In this document: in pieces, positions 44,844 to 55,370 of the stretch
Position numbering within the stretch: the first letter of the stretch is position 1
Layout: each line of letters starts with the position of its first letter
Source of the DNA: an uncultured Loktanella sp.
Lineage (GTDB): Bacteria; Pseudomonadota; Alphaproteobacteria; Rhodobacterales; Rhodobacteraceae
Direction of reading: 5' to 3'
NCBI GenBank assembly: GCA_937132065.1
Contig: CAKZNT010000086.1
Span: 1 to 64,000 of the forward strand
DNA length: 64,000 bases
Notes under the pieces: generated by a model
Told to the model about the DNA's origin: nothing
The model's input: the letters and a program-made list of their open reading frames with translations, nothing else
Database searches by the model: none
Translations under genes and position numbers: made by a program

Positions 44844-46337
44844 CTAGTATTCTTCGCTTGGTGTGCCTTGCCAAGGTTGTGCGAGGTTGCCGAAGCGCGT
44901 GAACTGCCCTTCGAACGACAGGCCAACCGTGCCAATCGGGCCGTGCCGCTGCTTGCCGATCACAACTTCGGCTTTGCCGTGCAGGCGTTCCATCTCGTCT
45001 TGCCATGCTGCGATTTTGTCGTGCTCGTGATCACCCGGCTTTTCGCGCTCTTTGTAGTATTCCTCGCGGTAGACGAACATGACAACATCGGCATCTTGCT
45101 CAATCGAGCCTGATTCACGCAGGTCGGAAAGCTGTGGCCGCTTGTCTTCACGGTTTTCAACCTGACGCGAGAGCTGTGACAGGGCGATGACGGGGATTTG
45201 TAGTTCCTTGGCGATGGCCTTGAGACCCATCGTGATCTCGGAGATTTCGTTCACGCGGTTTTCGGACCGACCCGTGCCGCGCACAAGCTGGAGGTAGTCC
45301 ACGACCAAGACGTCAAGCCCGTGGGTCCGCTTGAGGCGGCGCGCGCGTGCGGCGAGTTGGCTGATCGGCAGGGCGGGCGTGTCGTCGATGAACAGCGGGC
45401 AAGCCTCGAGGTTCTTGGCGGCTTCGACAAAGCGGCGGAACTCTGGCTCGGTCATGTCACCAGAGCGGATTTGGTGCGAGTTGACCTCGGAGGCCTCGGA
45501 GAGGATACGCGCGGCAAGCTGTTCGGCTGACATCTCGAGCGAGTAGAACCCGACAACGCCGCCGTCTACTGCGCCCTCGGTCCCGTCTGGCATCGTGCCT
45601 TTGCGATACGCCTTGGCCACGTTGTAGGCGATGTTGGTCGCCAGCGATGTTTTCCCCATCGAGGGGCGTCCTGCGAGGATCAAAAGGTCGGACTTGTGCA
45701 AGCCGCCCAGTTTCTTGTCGAGATCAACGAGGCCCGTCGAGATGCCCGACAACCCGCCATCACGCTGGTAGGCGGCGTTGGTGACGTTCACGGCTTCGGT
45801 CACCGCCTTGAGGAAGGATTGGAACCCTGTCTCGGAGGATCCTTGTTCGGCCAAACGGTAAAGCTCTTGCTCGGCCTCGACGATTTGTTCGCGCGGTTCG
45901 GAGAGCACGTCCATTTTCGCGGCCTTATCCGAGATATTGCGGCCCACTTGGATCAACTCGCGTCGCGTGGCCAGATCGTAGATCATTTGCGCATAGTCGC
46001 GCGCCGCAAAAGCGGAAATCGCGGCGCCAGCAAGACGGGCGAGATAGGCAGGGCCGCCAAGTTCCTTGAGCCCCTCGTCGTCCTCGAGGAAGGTTTTGAG
46101 GGTCACGGGAGAGGCAAGCGCGTTCTTGGCGATACGGGTCGCGGCGGTCTCGAAAATGCGTGCATGCACCGGATCGTAAAAATGCTTGGGGCCGACAATC
46201 GACGCGATGCGGTCAAAGATATCGTTATTGGTCAGGATCGCGCCAAGAAGCTGCTGTTCGGCCTCGATGGAGTGGGGCATCGTATCGGTGGTCGCCTCGG
46301 CAACCCCTGTCGCATTAAATGTCGCAATCTCGTTCAT
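44844..46337 (-). CDS. dnaB: Replicative DNA helicase DnaB
   Basis: The 497-residue protein has the DnaB N-terminal domain (PHSIEAEQQLLGAIL), linker, and the RecA-like helicase core with Walker A ILAGRPSMGKTSLA, DVLVVDYLQLVRG, LSQLSRQVENREDKRPQLSDLRESGSIEQDADVVMFVYREEYY. It unwinds DNA at the replication fork. A 256-bp gap to alr holds no supported gene. Confidence 0.96.
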   Translation of the reverse strand: MNEIATFNATGVAEATTDTMPHSIEAEQQLLGAILTNNDIFDRIASIVGPKHFYDPVHARIFETAATRIAKNALASPVTLKTFLEDDEGLKELGGPAYLARLAGAAISAFAARDYAQMIYDLATRRELIQVGRNISDKAAKMDVLSEPREQIVEAEQELYRLAEQGSSETGFQSFLKAVTEAVNVTNAAYQRDGGLSGISTGLVDLDKKLGGLHKSDLLILAGRPSMGKTSLATNIAYNVAKAYRKGTMPDGTEGAVDGGVVGFYSLEMSAEQLAARILSEASEVNSHQIRSGDMTEPEFRRFVEAAKNLEACPLFIDDTPALPISQLAARARRLKRTHGLDVLVVDYLQLVRGTGRSENRVNEISEITMGLKAIAKELQIPVIALSQLSRQVENREDKRPQLSDLRESGSIEQDADVVMFVYREEYYKEREKPGDHEHDKIAAWQDEMERLHGKAEVVIGKQRHGPIGTVGLSFEGQFTRFGNLAQPWQGTPSEEY

Positions 46338-46498
46338 TGGTCACCCTTTCCCACATGCAGCCCGTCTGGTGCGACATACAAAACAGCCACGCAGAGCGCA
46401 AATTGTATGTTTTTGTGGATAACACAGCTCATAGCATATGTGGGAGGGTTAGCCCAGAAAAACACCAGATAAAGTGTATTTCCGGGCGTTAACGATAA

Positions 46499-47176
46499 TT
46501 AATTTTCGCGCGCGGCCGACCAGCCGGCAGGGTCGCGCAGATAGGCTTCGACCTCTGACAGGGTCTCGCTGTCATAGGCGCCGCGTGCCTTGGCTTCGGC
46601 GAGAACGTCCCACCATGTGCACAGGTGCAAGAGCTGGATACCGTGGTCGCCCAGTGTCTTTTCGACGCCCTCAAAGATGCCGTAGTAGAAGATCACCGCC
46701 GTTGCCGAACATGTCGCGCCTGTTTCGCGGATTGCGTCCACGAACGAGAGTTTCGAGCCGCCGTCAGTTGTGAGGTCTTCGACTAGGAGCACGCGCTGCC
46801 CTTCGGTCATCACCCCTTCGATGCGGGCGTTTTTGCCGTAGCCTTTCGGCTTTTTGCGCACATAGGTCATGGGCAGGGCCAGCCGCTCGGCCACAAGCGC
46901 AGAGAACGGGATGCCAGCGGTTTCGCCGCCTGCAATGTTGTCGAATGCCTCAAAGCCCGCTTCGCGCATGATCGTGACCGAGAGAAAATCCATCAATGTT
47001 GAGCGGATGCGCGGGAAGGAGATCAGCTTGCGGCAGTCCACATATGTTGGCGCTTGCTTGCCCGAGGCATGGGTGAACGGCTCGCGCGCATTGAAGGTAA
47101 TCGCCCCGATTTCCAAGAGCATGCCAGCGGTCAAACGGGCGATTTCGTCTTTTGCGGGGAAGGAAGAAGGGATCAT
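46499..47176 (-). CDS. pyrE: Orotate phosphoribosyltransferase
   Basis: The 225-residue protein has the PRPP-binding motif [25 protein letters not shown] and the orotate/PRPP sites [22 protein letters not shown] and [17 protein letters not shown]. It makes orotidine 5'-phosphate. It follows pyrC by 16 bp in the same direction, forming a pyrimidine operon. Confidence 0.95.
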   Translation of the reverse strand: MIPSSFPAKDEIARLTAGMLLEIGAITFNAREPFTHASGKQAPTYVDCRKLISFPRIRSTLMDFLSVTIMREAGFEAFDNIAGGETAGIPFSALVAERLALPMTYVRKKPKGYGKNARIEGVMTEGQRVLLVEDLTTDGGSKLSFVDAIRETGATCSATAVIFYYGIFEGVEKTLGDHGIQLLHLCTWWDVLAEAKARGAYDSETLSEVEAYLRDPAGWSAAREN

Positions 47177-47192
47177 TTATTACGCTTTCGGG

Positions 47193-48248
47193 TTAGTTTG
47201 TTTGCACGGACCAGTGAAGGTCAAAGCCGGGATTAAACACGGTGACGGGGCCGTCTGGTGTTGGGATGGCGCTTGGGTAACTGACGGGCTCGCCCTTGGT
47301 CAGGGTGATGGTGCGCGCGTTCGGTTCCAGCCCGTAGTAGCGCGGCCCGTTCAGCGAGGAGAATGCCTCGAGTTTGGGCAATGCGCCCGCTGCGTCAAAG
47401 ACCTCTGCAAGGCATGACATCGTGTTCGTGGCGGTAAAGCAGCCCGCACAGCCGCAAGCCTGAAGCTTGGCCGGATCGGTATGCGGCGCGCTATCTGTCC
47501 CGAGAAAGAACCGCTTGTCGCCAGAGATCGCGGCCTGCACAAGGGCCACGCGGTGCAATTCCCGTTTGGCCACGGGCAAGCAGTAGTAATGCGGCTTGAT
47601 CCCGCCCACAAGGATGTGGTTGCGGTTGATAATCAGGTGATGCGTGGTGATCGTCGCGGCCAAGTTCTTGGGCGTATCGCGCACGTAGTCAACCGCGTCT
47701 TGGGTTGTGATATGTTCCATGACGACCTTGAGGTCGGGCACTTTCTTGCGCAGGGGCTTCAGGACTTTGTCGATAAACACGGCTTCACGGTCAAAGATAT
47801 CAACGTCCGCGTTCGTGACTTCACCGTGCACGCACAAGGGCATGCCGATCTCGGCCATCTTTTCGAGCACATGGCGCACTTTGTTAAAGTCCGACACGCC
47901 AGAGGCCGAGTTCGTCGTGGCCCCTGCGGGGTATAGTTTCACGGCCGTAGCGATCCCTTCGGCATGGGCGGCCGCCACGTCGTCTGGGTCGGTTTCCTCG
48001 GTGAGGTAGAGCGTCATCAGCGGGATGAATGTCGAATCTTGGGGCAGGGCGGCCATGATCCGGTCACGGTAGGCCACCGCCTGTTCAGCCGTCACAACAG
48101 GCGGGATCAGATTTGGCATGATGATCGCGCGGCCAAAGTGGCGCGCTGTTTCAGGCAGCACCGCTCGCAGCATATCGCCGTCACGCAGGTGCAAATGCCA
48201 GTCATCGGGCTGGCGAATTGTCAGGGATGTGATGTTCTTATCTGTCAT
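47193..48248 (-). CDS. pyrC: Dihydroorotase (class II)
   Basis: The 351-residue amidohydrolase has the zinc motif [13 protein letters not shown], the lysine region [40 protein letters not shown] and [24 protein letters not shown], all of PyrC. It closes carbamoyl aspartate to dihydroorotate. The divergent small membrane protein gene starts 115 bp upstream. Confidence 0.96.
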   Translation of the reverse strand: MTDKNITSLTIRQPDDWHLHLRDGDMLRAVLPETARHFGRAIIMPNLIPPVVTAEQAVAYRDRIMAALPQDSTFIPLMTLYLTEETDPDDVAAAHAEGIATAVKLYPAGATTNSASGVSDFNKVRHVLEKMAEIGMPLCVHGEVTNADVDIFDREAVFIDKVLKPLRKKVPDLKVVMEHITTQDAVDYVRDTPKNLAATITTHHLIINRNHILVGGIKPHYYCLPVAKRELHRVALVQAAISGDKRFFLGTDSAPHTDPAKLQACGCAGCFTATNTMSCLAEVFDAAGALPKLEAFSSLNGPRYYGLEPNARTITLTKGEPVSYPSAIPTPDGPVTVFNPGFDLHWSVQTN

Positions 48249-48362
48249 ACAGCCCGATTACACCTTTGTGAGCGCGGTGACCAGATGCGGATTATTCACC
48301 CTTGCGCGCCGATTGTGGCCCGCAGATAAGCGTGCGACCTCATTTTGCACTGGAGAAAGCCG

Positions 48363-48647
48363 ATGCTTGGATTTTTGGCCGCGATTGTCGCGGGTTTTGT
48401 GACACCTCAACTGGACGCCCCTGTTGGACATCCGCTGGCCCGCATGCTGGGCAAGTATATGACGCTTGACGTGGTCGAGACCCGCCTGTTGTCGTTCATG
48501 GCGGCTATGCTGGCGGCTGGCGTTGTGAGTGTGTTGCTCGATAGCGGTTCGGCGTTCTGGGTGATTGCGGGTGGCGCTATCGGCTACTTTGCGACCCGCA
48601 TTGTTGCAGCGGCCCGTGATGCAATGGACAAGCGCAACGCCCGCTAA
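48363..48647 (+). CDS. Small membrane protein, function unknown
   Basis: The protein of about 94 residues starts MLGFLAAIVAGFVTPQL and has a second hydrophobic stretch at residues 42-75 (LLSFMAAMLAAGVVSVLLDSGSAFWVIAGGAIGYFA). A GGAG ribosome binding site lies upstream of 48363. It is followed by a strong terminator. I do not recognise the family. Confidence 0.75.
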   Translation: MLGFLAAIVAGFVTPQLDAPVGHPLARMLGKYMTLDVVETRLLSFMAAMLAAGVVSVLLDSGSAFWVIAGGAIGYFATRIVAAARDAMDKRNAR

Positions 48648-48666
48648 TCCCGCTTGCGCGAAATCG

Positions 48667-48706
48667 AAAGGGCCGCGTTCACCTAATGTGACGCGGCCCT
48701 TTTTTT
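48667..48706 (+). terminator. Strong intrinsic terminator
   Basis: A perfect 12-bp stem (AAAGGGCCGCGT, 48667-48678, with its complement at 48691-48702) and a 12-base loop are followed by a T-run. It ends transcription of the small membrane protein gene and may also act on the convergent gene at 48727. The same GGGCCGCG stem is used in the terminator at 57227. Confidence 0.9.
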
Positions 48707-48726
48707 CGTCTGTCTTGCGGGACAGG

Positions 48727-49686
48727 TTATGCGGCTGAATATTTCAGTGGTGTGCTTGGTGCGTGTCCTGCGTTTTCAAGCTCTTGTAGCTTTTTGGCAA
48801 AGAAGGCGTCTTCGCCTTTGCGCAGCACATATGCACAGACATTGGCCGCCATGACTGGATGGTCGGTCTTGATCATATGCGCGTAGAGCGTGCGCAGGTA
48901 AGGGATATGGTCGCGCCGCGCGCTCATCGCTTTCAGGAATTCGCCCTCGGTCAGCGTCTTGTTCATCGCACTGACGATCAGGTCGTGGTGCACGCCCATT
49001 GCGTCAAGCGCGACATCGGGGCGGTTGCCCAGACCCGTGCAGCGCAGAGGCGTCATATTGACCCGTGTGAACATCGCCGCATGGATCGCGTCAAACCGCT
49101 GGAGCGGGTCAAACGCGATGAAGGCGTGGTTGGCTGCGTCGATCATATCAGGCGCATAGCCGTAGCGATAAGTAAAGTTCTTGCGCCGCTCACTGATATA
49201 GCGCGTGTCCCAGCCCGCGATTCTCGGATCAAGTGTTGCTTGCGGGCGCAGTGCCAGAACCGTGCAGCCAGGTGCAGCGACACTATAGGCAGCAGCCGCG
49301 TAGCCGCCCCCATGTGCGCCGTGAAACAGCACGTTGTCGAAGTCTTCAAAGAAACCGTCGTCGATCAGGCGGTCAAAGTAGCGGTAAATCGCGGGATCGC
49401 GAAACCAGCTTTCGGATTTGCTGATGATGGCAAGATGCGACCAGCCCTCGTGTTTTGCGTAGTGAAAACCGCGAGGTTCGGCGTCTTGGTTGAACTTCTG
49501 GATGTGTTCAACGCTTTCGAAAGTCACGAACAGGTTTGTGCCTGCGTCCAGAAACGCCGCGCAGTGATCTTTGCCAAGTGGCTCGAAATATCCGAGGTCG
49601 TCGGTCACTTCTTCGAGACGCGACATCCAGTCGTCGGGCTCAAGGCCGGTCATTTCAGCCTCAAAACTCAGGCGCATATCATTCAT
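48727..49686 (-). CDS. Conserved hypothetical protein, possible alpha/beta-hydrolase-like fold
   Basis: The 319-residue protein contains DNVLFHGAHGGGYAAAAYSVAAPGCTVLALRPQATLDPRIAGWD, which resembles the nucleophile-elbow region of alpha/beta hydrolases but without the usual serine. Similar Roseobacter proteins have been labelled phosphoadenosine phosphosulfate reductase, but it lacks PAPS/APS reductase motifs; the true enzyme is cysH at 58603. Start 49686 follows GGAG. Function is unknown. Confidence 0.6.
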   Translation of the reverse strand: MNDMRLSFEAEMTGLEPDDWMSRLEEVTDDLGYFEPLGKDHCAAFLDAGTNLFVTFESVEHIQKFNQDAEPRGFHYAKHEGWSHLAIISKSESWFRDPAIYRYFDRLIDDGFFEDFDNVLFHGAHGGGYAAAAYSVAAPGCTVLALRPQATLDPRIAGWDTRYISERRKNFTYRYGYAPDMIDAANHAFIAFDPLQRFDAIHAAMFTRVNMTPLRCTGLGNRPDVALDAMGVHHDLIVSAMNKTLTEGEFLKAMSARRDHIPYLRTLYAHMIKTDHPVMAANVCAYVLRKGEDAFFAKKLQELENAGHAPSTPLKYSAA

Positions 49687-49791
49687 CACTGCTCTCCGAT
49701 CCGGTGGGTTCCGGTTACTCTTTGAGGTTAACTGACAGCCATTTGTGTCGAAATTGGGTAATTTGGCTGCCAGTTTTAAGGAATTTCAGCG

Positions 49792-51009
49792 TCAGAAGAA
49801 AGCTTGCAGCCCTGTTTGTGCCCGCCCGAGGATGAGCGCGTGCACGTCATGTGTGCCCTCATAGGTGTTCACTGTTTCAAGGTTGACCATGTGGCGCATG
49901 ACTTGGAAGTCTTCGGAAATACCGTTCCCGCCATGCATGTCGCGCGACATCCGCGCCACGTCCAAGGCCTTGCCGCAGTTGTTGCGCTTCATCATCGAGA
50001 TCATTTCAGGCGCAGCTTTGCCATCATCCATCAGGCGACCAACTTGCAGCGATCCCTGAAGGCCCAGCGTGATTTCGGTCTGCATGTCGGCCAGTTTCTT
50101 TTGGAAAAGCTGGGTTTGCGCCAAAGGCTTGCCAAACTGCTTGCGATCCAGCCCGTATTGCAAGGACGCATGCCAGCATGCCTCGGCGGCGCCCATGACC
50201 CCCCAAGAGATGCCGTAGCGCGCGCGGTTCAGGCAGCCGAACGGTCCCTTGAGCCCTTGCACGTTGGGCAAGAGGGCATCTTCACCGACTTCGACGTCTT
50301 TCATGACGATCTCGCCTGTGATGGATGCGCGCAGCGACAGCTTGCCGCCGATCTTGGGTGCTTCCAGTCCTTTCATCCCCTTGTCGAGGATAAAGCCGCG
50401 GATTTTGCCGCCGTGCTCTTCGGACTTCGCCCATACTACAAAGACGTCCGCGATAGGCGCGTTGGAGATCCACATTTTTGAGCCAGAGAGCGTGTAGCCG
50501 TTGGCGGTTTTCTTTGCGACCGTCTTCATGCCGCCCGGATCGGAGCCCGCGTCAGGTTCGGTCAACCCGAAGCAGCCGATCAGCGTGCCAGCCGCAAGGC
50601 CGGGCAGATATTTCTTGCGCTGCTCTTGCGAGCCGTAAGCGTGGATCGGATACATCACGAGTGAGGATTGCACCGACATCATGGACCGATACCCCGAATC
50701 CACCCGCTCGATTTCGCGCGCAACAAGGCCGTAGGTCACATATGACGCGCCAAGCCCGCCGTATTCCTCGGGGATCGTGATCCCAAGGAGGCCCGCATCG
50801 CCCATTTCGCGGAAAATCTCGGGCGCGGTTACCTCGTCGCGGTAGGCTGCTGTTACACCCGGCTGGAGTTTGTCCTGTGCAAAGGCATATGCCGCATCGC
50901 GCAGCATCCGTTCGTCTTCGGTCAGTTGATCCTCTAGGCGAAACGGGTCTTTCCAGTCGAATGGTCCAAGATCAGGGCCAAAGCCCGCGGCTGCATGTGA
51001 TGTGCTCAT
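49792..51009 (-). CDS. gcdH: Glutaryl-CoA dehydrogenase
   Basis: The 405-residue acyl-CoA dehydrogenase has the FAD/substrate motifs [19 protein letters not shown] and [16 protein letters not shown], and the catalytic Glu in [17 protein letters not shown]. The GcdH-like features [22 protein letters not shown] and [33 protein letters not shown] match glutaryl-CoA dehydrogenase, acting in lysine and tryptophan breakdown to crotonyl-CoA. Confidence 0.92.
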   Translation of the reverse strand: MSTSHAAAGFGPDLGPFDWKDPFRLEDQLTEDERMLRDAAYAFAQDKLQPGVTAAYRDEVTAPEIFREMGDAGLLGITIPEEYGGLGASYVTYGLVAREIERVDSGYRSMMSVQSSLVMYPIHAYGSQEQRKKYLPGLAAGTLIGCFGLTEPDAGSDPGGMKTVAKKTANGYTLSGSKMWISNAPIADVFVVWAKSEEHGGKIRGFILDKGMKGLEAPKIGGKLSLRASITGEIVMKDVEVGEDALLPNVQGLKGPFGCLNRARYGISWGVMGAAEACWHASLQYGLDRKQFGKPLAQTQLFQKKLADMQTEITLGLQGSLQVGRLMDDGKAAPEMISMMKRNNCGKALDVARMSRDMHGGNGISEDFQVMRHMVNLETVNTYEGTHDVHALILGRAQTGLQAFF

Positions 51010-51202
51010 GGTATGTTTCCTTTACGTTTGGCGGCACGATAGGCGCAGGATTTCAAAGGGGCAATCCGTTGTCGCCATGGTATTGCGCTAACATTGCATT
51101 ACTTGTTCCAAGAAACGGGGTCGGCACGGCAGTGCGGCTGCGCTAGTGAGGGGCGAAGGGGACCAAAATGCCGATTTATGATGCACCGACTGTCGCACAA
51201 GC

Positions 51203-52156
51203 ATGACAGGGCCAGAGATCACAGCGCTTGCCTTGGCGTGGCATGAGGCGGGCCGCAAGGTCGCGATAGCCACTGTCGTGCAGGCATGGGGGTCAGCTCC
51301 GCGCCCTGTGGGCAGCCAGATGATCATCGCGGCTGATGGCGCCCTTGAGGGGTCGGTCTCTGGCGGCTGTGTCGAAGGCGCCGTTGTCACAGAGGCCCAC
51401 GAGGCCATCACAGAGGGCAAGGCCCGCCTGCTCGAATACGGCGTCAGTGACGGGGATGCTTTTGCGGTCGGGCTGGCCTGTGGTGGCACGATCCGTGTGC
51501 TTGTGGAGCCTGTGGGCGCTGTGTTCCCTATAGAGGTGCTACGCGACCTTGTGGCCCATCAGGCCCGCCGCGTGCCTGTCGCTTATGTGGTCGATTTGCA
51601 GGGGAGCGCGCGTCAGCTTGTGGCGCAAGAGGCCCAACTGCCTGATCGCTCGGGGGTGCGCGCTGACGGGCGCACCTTTGTTGCGGTGTTTCACCCGCCG
51701 ATGCGCATGGTGATTGTCGGGGCCGTTCATATAGCGCAGCCACTGGTGGCGATGGCGTCGCTGTGCGGTTACGCGCCGATTGTGATCGACCCGCGCGCCG
51801 CATTCGCCACGATGGCCCGTTTCCCGCAAGCGCAGGTCCACACCGAGTGGCCTGACGATGTGCTAGGCGAGATCGGATTGGACGCCCGCACATGTGTGGT
51901 GGCCTTGGCCCATGATCCCAAGATTGATGACCCTGCATTGATTGCCGCTTTGCGCTCGGATGCCTGTTACATCGGTGCGCTGGGCTCGCGGCGCACCCAC
52001 GATGCCCGCAAGGACCGATTGGCCGCCGCTGGCCTCACCGCGTCGCAGATTGCCCGCGTGCATGGACCTGTCGGCTTGCCACTTGGGGGGCGCAAACCTG
52101 CCGAGATTGCGCTGAGCATCATGGCCCAAGTCACCCAGGCTGTCAGTGGATTGTGA
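51203..52156 (+). CDS. xdhC: XdhC family protein (molybdopterin oxidase maturation factor)
   Basis: The 317-residue protein has the N-terminal XdhC/CoxI domain (KVAIATVVQAWGSAPRPVGSQMIIAADGALEGSVSGGCVEGAVV) and the C-terminal Rossmann-like XdhC_C domain (MRMVIVGAVHIAQPLVAMASLCGYAPIVIDPR; YIGALGSRRTHDARKDRL). The family sulfurates the molybdenum cofactor of xanthine dehydrogenase or related oxidases. No such oxidase is adjacent, so the client is not seen. The gene converges with the next one, overlapping 14 bp. Confidence 0.85.
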   Translation: MTGPEITALALAWHEAGRKVAIATVVQAWGSAPRPVGSQMIIAADGALEGSVSGGCVEGAVVTEAHEAITEGKARLLEYGVSDGDAFAVGLACGGTIRVLVEPVGAVFPIEVLRDLVAHQARRVPVAYVVDLQGSARQLVAQEAQLPDRSGVRADGRTFVAVFHPPMRMVIVGAVHIAQPLVAMASLCGYAPIVIDPRAAFATMARFPQAQVHTEWPDDVLGEIGLDARTCVVALAHDPKIDDPALIAALRSDACYIGALGSRRTHDARKDRLAAAGLTASQIARVHGPVGLPLGGRKPAEIALSIMAQVTQAVSGL

Positions 52157-52643
52157 ACTTGAGCAAGGCCAGTGCGGCCCCGATGCTGCCTGTGAATGCC
52201 GCATGCAACATCCCCGGGATCACCCGCCCGTAGATGACCCAGCCGATACTAAAGCCATAGACAACCAGCAGGATGGTCGCAGCAAGTTGGGCAATCCCGA
52301 CGGCCATATCGTAGCTATACCAGCCCGTTGCCGCCGTCGCGATCACAAGTGTAGGGATATTGGCCGCGATCAGTGTCGGGCGGCTATGATGCCAGCCGTG
52401 CCGAACGGCGTCCCACCCGATTGGCTTGCGATTGTGCACGGCGTCCGATGAAATCTTGGCGAATGTTTCCGCCAGCACAATCGCAAGGATCGACCCGAAC
52501 AGGATAATCGCCGTTTTGACAGGCGTGGCGCTGCCGTGTTCTGCGCTCAGGAGTAACGCCATCACGGTGACCGATCCGTAGATCACCCCAAATGCGTTAT
52601 GTTCGATACGCGATATCAGTTTTGTGAGGTCGTTCTCATTCAT
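52143..52643 (-). CDS. Hypothetical four-helix membrane protein
   Basis: The 166-residue protein has four hydrophobic segments (VIYGSVTVMALLLSAEHG, AIILFGSILAIVLAETFA, IPTLVIATAATGWY, AQLAATILLVVYGFSIGWVIYG). I do not recognise the family. It overlaps the upstream alpha/beta-hydrolase gene by 8 bases and is probably in its operon. Confidence 0.65.
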   Translation of the reverse strand: MNENDLTKLISRIEHNAFGVIYGSVTVMALLLSAEHGSATPVKTAIILFGSILAIVLAETFAKISSDAVHNRKPIGWDAVRHGWHHSRPTLIAANIPTLVIATAATGWYSYDMAVGIAQLAATILLVVYGFSIGWVIYGRVIPGMLHAAFTGSIGAALALLKFTIH

Positions 52644-54288
52644 GGCTACATCCCATATGAAAGCCCGCGCCGCAGTGATCCTTGAGGCGGGCGGTGTCTA
52701 ATTCTGTCCAGTTAGCGGGGTCGGTGACAGCAACCCAAGGCCCGATGTAGTCGGGGCCGTAGTAGGCATGCCCGTGCCCGTCAGGGGCGGTATTGGCAAG
52801 CGCCATATCGACGGCAAGCTGGAACTGCGTGACCACGGGCATAAACCGCATATCGGGGGACACATCAGGGCCGGCCTCTTCGTTCATCCATTCAGGCGCA
52901 CGAAAGACGGAGGCGGGTTCGTAAAATACGATCGGGTCGCTGGCATACTGGAGGTAGGCGATCCGCATATCGCCCCAGCCGTCAGGTCCGCCCGCATCGC
53001 GGGTATGCGAGGCAAACCGCACAAGGGCTCCGTTCCCGAGGGTTGGCGCGACATATGCGCTATCGGCGTTGCGTGAGCCGACGATCCCTTGCCACATTGT
53101 CGAGGGGAAGGGCGGCCCAGCCCAGACTGCACCATTGATCGGATCGTCGAGCAGGGCAAACAGGTCTGTGCCATGCATGGACGACCACGCGCCAAGGCTA
53201 AGCCCGTGGATATAGAGCCTAGGGCGCGCGTCCTTGGGCAGTGAGCGCCAGTAGCTATGCACCGTGCTAATGAGGGCTTCGGCCTGATCAAGCCCCGAGC
53301 GGGTTTCCAGAATAAGGGCGAGGGGGGACTGCAAGTAGGAGTATTGCACCGCAATCGTCGCGATATCGCCGCCATGCATATATTCGACAGTGTCCACGGC
53401 CCCCGGATCAAGCCAGCCAGTCCCCGTAGGAAGCGCCACGATCAGCACCTCGCGCGTGAACCCGCCTTGGCGCTTCAGCTCTGCGAGGGCGATGTCGGCG
53501 CGCTCTTGGGCGCTGTCGGCCTGTGCGCGGCCAACATAGACCCGCACAGGGTCAAGCGCGTCACGGTCTGTAAAAGCCGTGATTTCAGCGGCAGTCGGGC
53601 CAGTTGTCACATAATCGCGTCCGGGTTGGCCCAAGGCGCCCCAATCCACAAGCGACCCAATGCCTCCGGTCGCAATGCCATCGGGCACAGGAGGGGCGGT
53701 CTCAAACAGCTCTTGGGCAACCGTTACCGAGGTGTCGAGCCCGGCAATCACGCGGTCCAGCACCCCGTCACGTGTCAATGTCAGAACGATGAAGGCGGTG
53801 AGCAAGAACCCTGCAACATTCGCAGTGCGGGCAGGCATGTAGCGGTAAAGCCGAAACCGAACGCGATCAAACAGCCATTGGAGCGCATAGCCCAGCAAGA
53901 CAAGCACGGCGAACACCGCAAGGGCGAGCAGAAGCATCTGGACTGTGTGCGTGCTCTCGACAAGGTCCATCCCCATGCGGCTGCGAATACCGTTTTGCCA
54001 GTCGCGGGCTTGGGCAAGGGACAGGGTAAGCGGGATCAGGATGGGCACGCCAATAACCAGACGAGCAATCAGGACGATGCGCCCCTGAGGCTCTGGTAGC
54101 GCCATCAAGCGCCATATCGCAACAACCGCGCGCCCGATCAGATAGCCAAGCGCCATAACGATCCCGCCGAGCGCGCCTTGCACCAGCCAGTTGCGTGGAA
54201 TGAGGGATGGGGTCAGGGAGGCTGCAAGAAACAGGATCCCGAGGAACAGGGGCAGAACATATAGCCCCGTCATTTTGAAAAACCGCAT
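52636..54288 (-). CDS. Membrane-anchored alpha/beta-hydrolase family protein
   Basis: The protein of about 550 residues begins with four or more hydrophobic segments (MTGLYVLPLFLGILFLAASLTPSLIPRNWLVQGALGGIVMALGYLIGR) and continues with a soluble domain carrying the elbow RLYIHGLSLGAWSSMHG (GLSLG), consistent with the alpha/beta-hydrolase proteins with an N-terminal membrane region (PF10081-like). A conserved RNWLVQG motif is seen. Start 54288 (MRFFKMTG) is favoured over the earlier frame. Substrate unknown. Confidence 0.78.
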   Translation of the reverse strand: MRFFKMTGLYVLPLFLGILFLAASLTPSLIPRNWLVQGALGGIVMALGYLIGRAVVAIWRLMALPEPQGRIVLIARLVIGVPILIPLTLSLAQARDWQNGIRSRMGMDLVESTHTVQMLLLALAVFAVLVLLGYALQWLFDRVRFRLYRYMPARTANVAGFLLTAFIVLTLTRDGVLDRVIAGLDTSVTVAQELFETAPPVPDGIATGGIGSLVDWGALGQPGRDYVTTGPTAAEITAFTDRDALDPVRVYVGRAQADSAQERADIALAELKRQGGFTREVLIVALPTGTGWLDPGAVDTVEYMHGGDIATIAVQYSYLQSPLALILETRSGLDQAEALISTVHSYWRSLPKDARPRLYIHGLSLGAWSSMHGTDLFALLDDPINGAVWAGPPFPSTMWQGIVGSRNADSAYVAPTLGNGALVRFASHTRDAGGPDGWGDMRIAYLQYASDPIVFYEPASVFRAPEWMNEEAGPDVSPDMRFMPVVTQFQLAVDMALANTAPDGHGHAYYGPDYIGPWVAVTDPANWTELDTARLKDHCGAGFHMGCSHE

Positions 54289-54457
54289 CGCGCCCTCACA
54301 CAGAATTATCATTACCTGGTCTGATTAGATCATACCGTGGCGCTGGGCAAAAGTGCGCAAGAAGCGGGGGCAAGGGCGCATGACAGAAATTTACCTGTCG
54401 GGCGAAGTGCGTTAGGCGTGGTGAAGCACAACGTCAGCACATGCGAAAGGGCCGCCC

Positions 54458-54793
54458 ATGAAACCACTAATGAGCTTGTTGAGGGGGCTGCGTGCCGCAT
54501 CGGGAGATGCGCGGGTGCTCGGCTTGTTGGGGTTCACGTTCACGCTGATTGCGGTGGCTTCGGTGTTTTACCACTACGTCGAAGGGTGGGGCTATATCGA
54601 CGCGACCTATTTTGCCGTGATGACGATCTCGACGGTGGGCTATGGCGATATTGCGCCGCAAACCGCCTTTGGCAAGGTGTTCACGATTGGCTACGTCTTG
54701 GTCGGGCTAGGTGTGTTTGTGACAACGGCCTCTGCTGTCGCTGATGTGCTGTTGAGCCAACGCACAGGTGAGGATCGCAAAAACCAACGCTAA
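54458..54793 (+). CDS. Two-helix potassium channel protein
   Basis: The 111-residue protein has two membrane helices flanking the selectivity filter TISTVGYGDIAP, so it is a minimal KcsA-like pore. No RCK or cyclic-nucleotide domain follows. It acts in the inner membrane as a tetramer by family knowledge. Confidence 0.88.
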   Translation: MKPLMSLLRGLRAASGDARVLGLLGFTFTLIAVASVFYHYVEGWGYIDATYFAVMTISTVGYGDIAPQTAFGKVFTIGYVLVGLGVFVTTASAVADVLLSQRTGEDRKNQR

Positions 54794-54799
54794 ATGTGC

Positions 54800-55291
54800 C
54801 TAGGTGTTGCGCTGCCGTGCGCGCAAGTATTTCGAGGCTGATCGAAAGTGGCTAGGTCCAGCGGCCTCTGCCCAACGCCCTGTTGTCCATGCATTGTGCG
54901 CGCCCTGCATCGGTGCGCCATAGAGTGCATCGTCGGAGAGCGAATTGATCAGCTGCCTGAAGGTCTCGTAGCGGGCATTGAGCATCGCAATCGCGTCGGG
55001 CCAATTCAGGTCTTGCTGGCGTTTGCGCAGGTCCGCGTTGTAGCGGATCAGGTCGTTCCATTTGTAACCCGGTGCGGGAAAGGCAACGGGATTGCCGGCC
55101 TGTCCATCGTGATACCAGCCTAGAAACAGGTCGATCCAATGGGCGCGGTGTGCGATCACATCCTTGATCGACGTGTCGCTGTCGTCTTTGCGAATTGCCG
55201 TCTCGGGGGCGATTTGGGCGGCCAGCCGGATCAATTTTTCAAATTCGGCCTGCGTGACCTTAATGAGTTCGCTTTTCGTTGTTGCGGGCAT
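54800..55291 (-). CDS. ClbS/DfsB family protein (DUF1706)
   Basis: The 163-residue protein has the family motifs MPATTKSELIKVTQAEFEKL, DVIAHRAHWIDLFLGWYHDGQAGNPVAFPAPGYKWNDL and GRWAEAAGPSHFRSASKYLRARQR. The family has a DinB-like four-helix fold; ClbS confers colibactin resistance by a hydrolase activity. The substrate here is unknown. AAGGAGG precedes the ATG. Confidence 0.88.
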   Translation of the reverse strand: MPATTKSELIKVTQAEFEKLIRLAAQIAPETAIRKDDSDTSIKDVIAHRAHWIDLFLGWYHDGQAGNPVAFPAPGYKWNDLIRYNADLRKRQQDLNWPDAIAMLNARYETFRQLINSLSDDALYGAPMQGAHNAWTTGRWAEAAGPSHFRSASKYLRARQRNT

Positions 55292-55370
55292 TCTGCGCCT
55301 CCTTACCTCAATGTAAGGAGAGGGGCGCGGCGCGGCCTTGCGCTATGTCAAACTTCTGGCGCGCTGGGCC

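Noticed and set aside
48727..49686. Annotation as phosphoadenosine phosphosulfate reductase
   Set aside because: The motifs of that family (KRxxSG, ECGxH) are absent here and are present in cysH at 58603.
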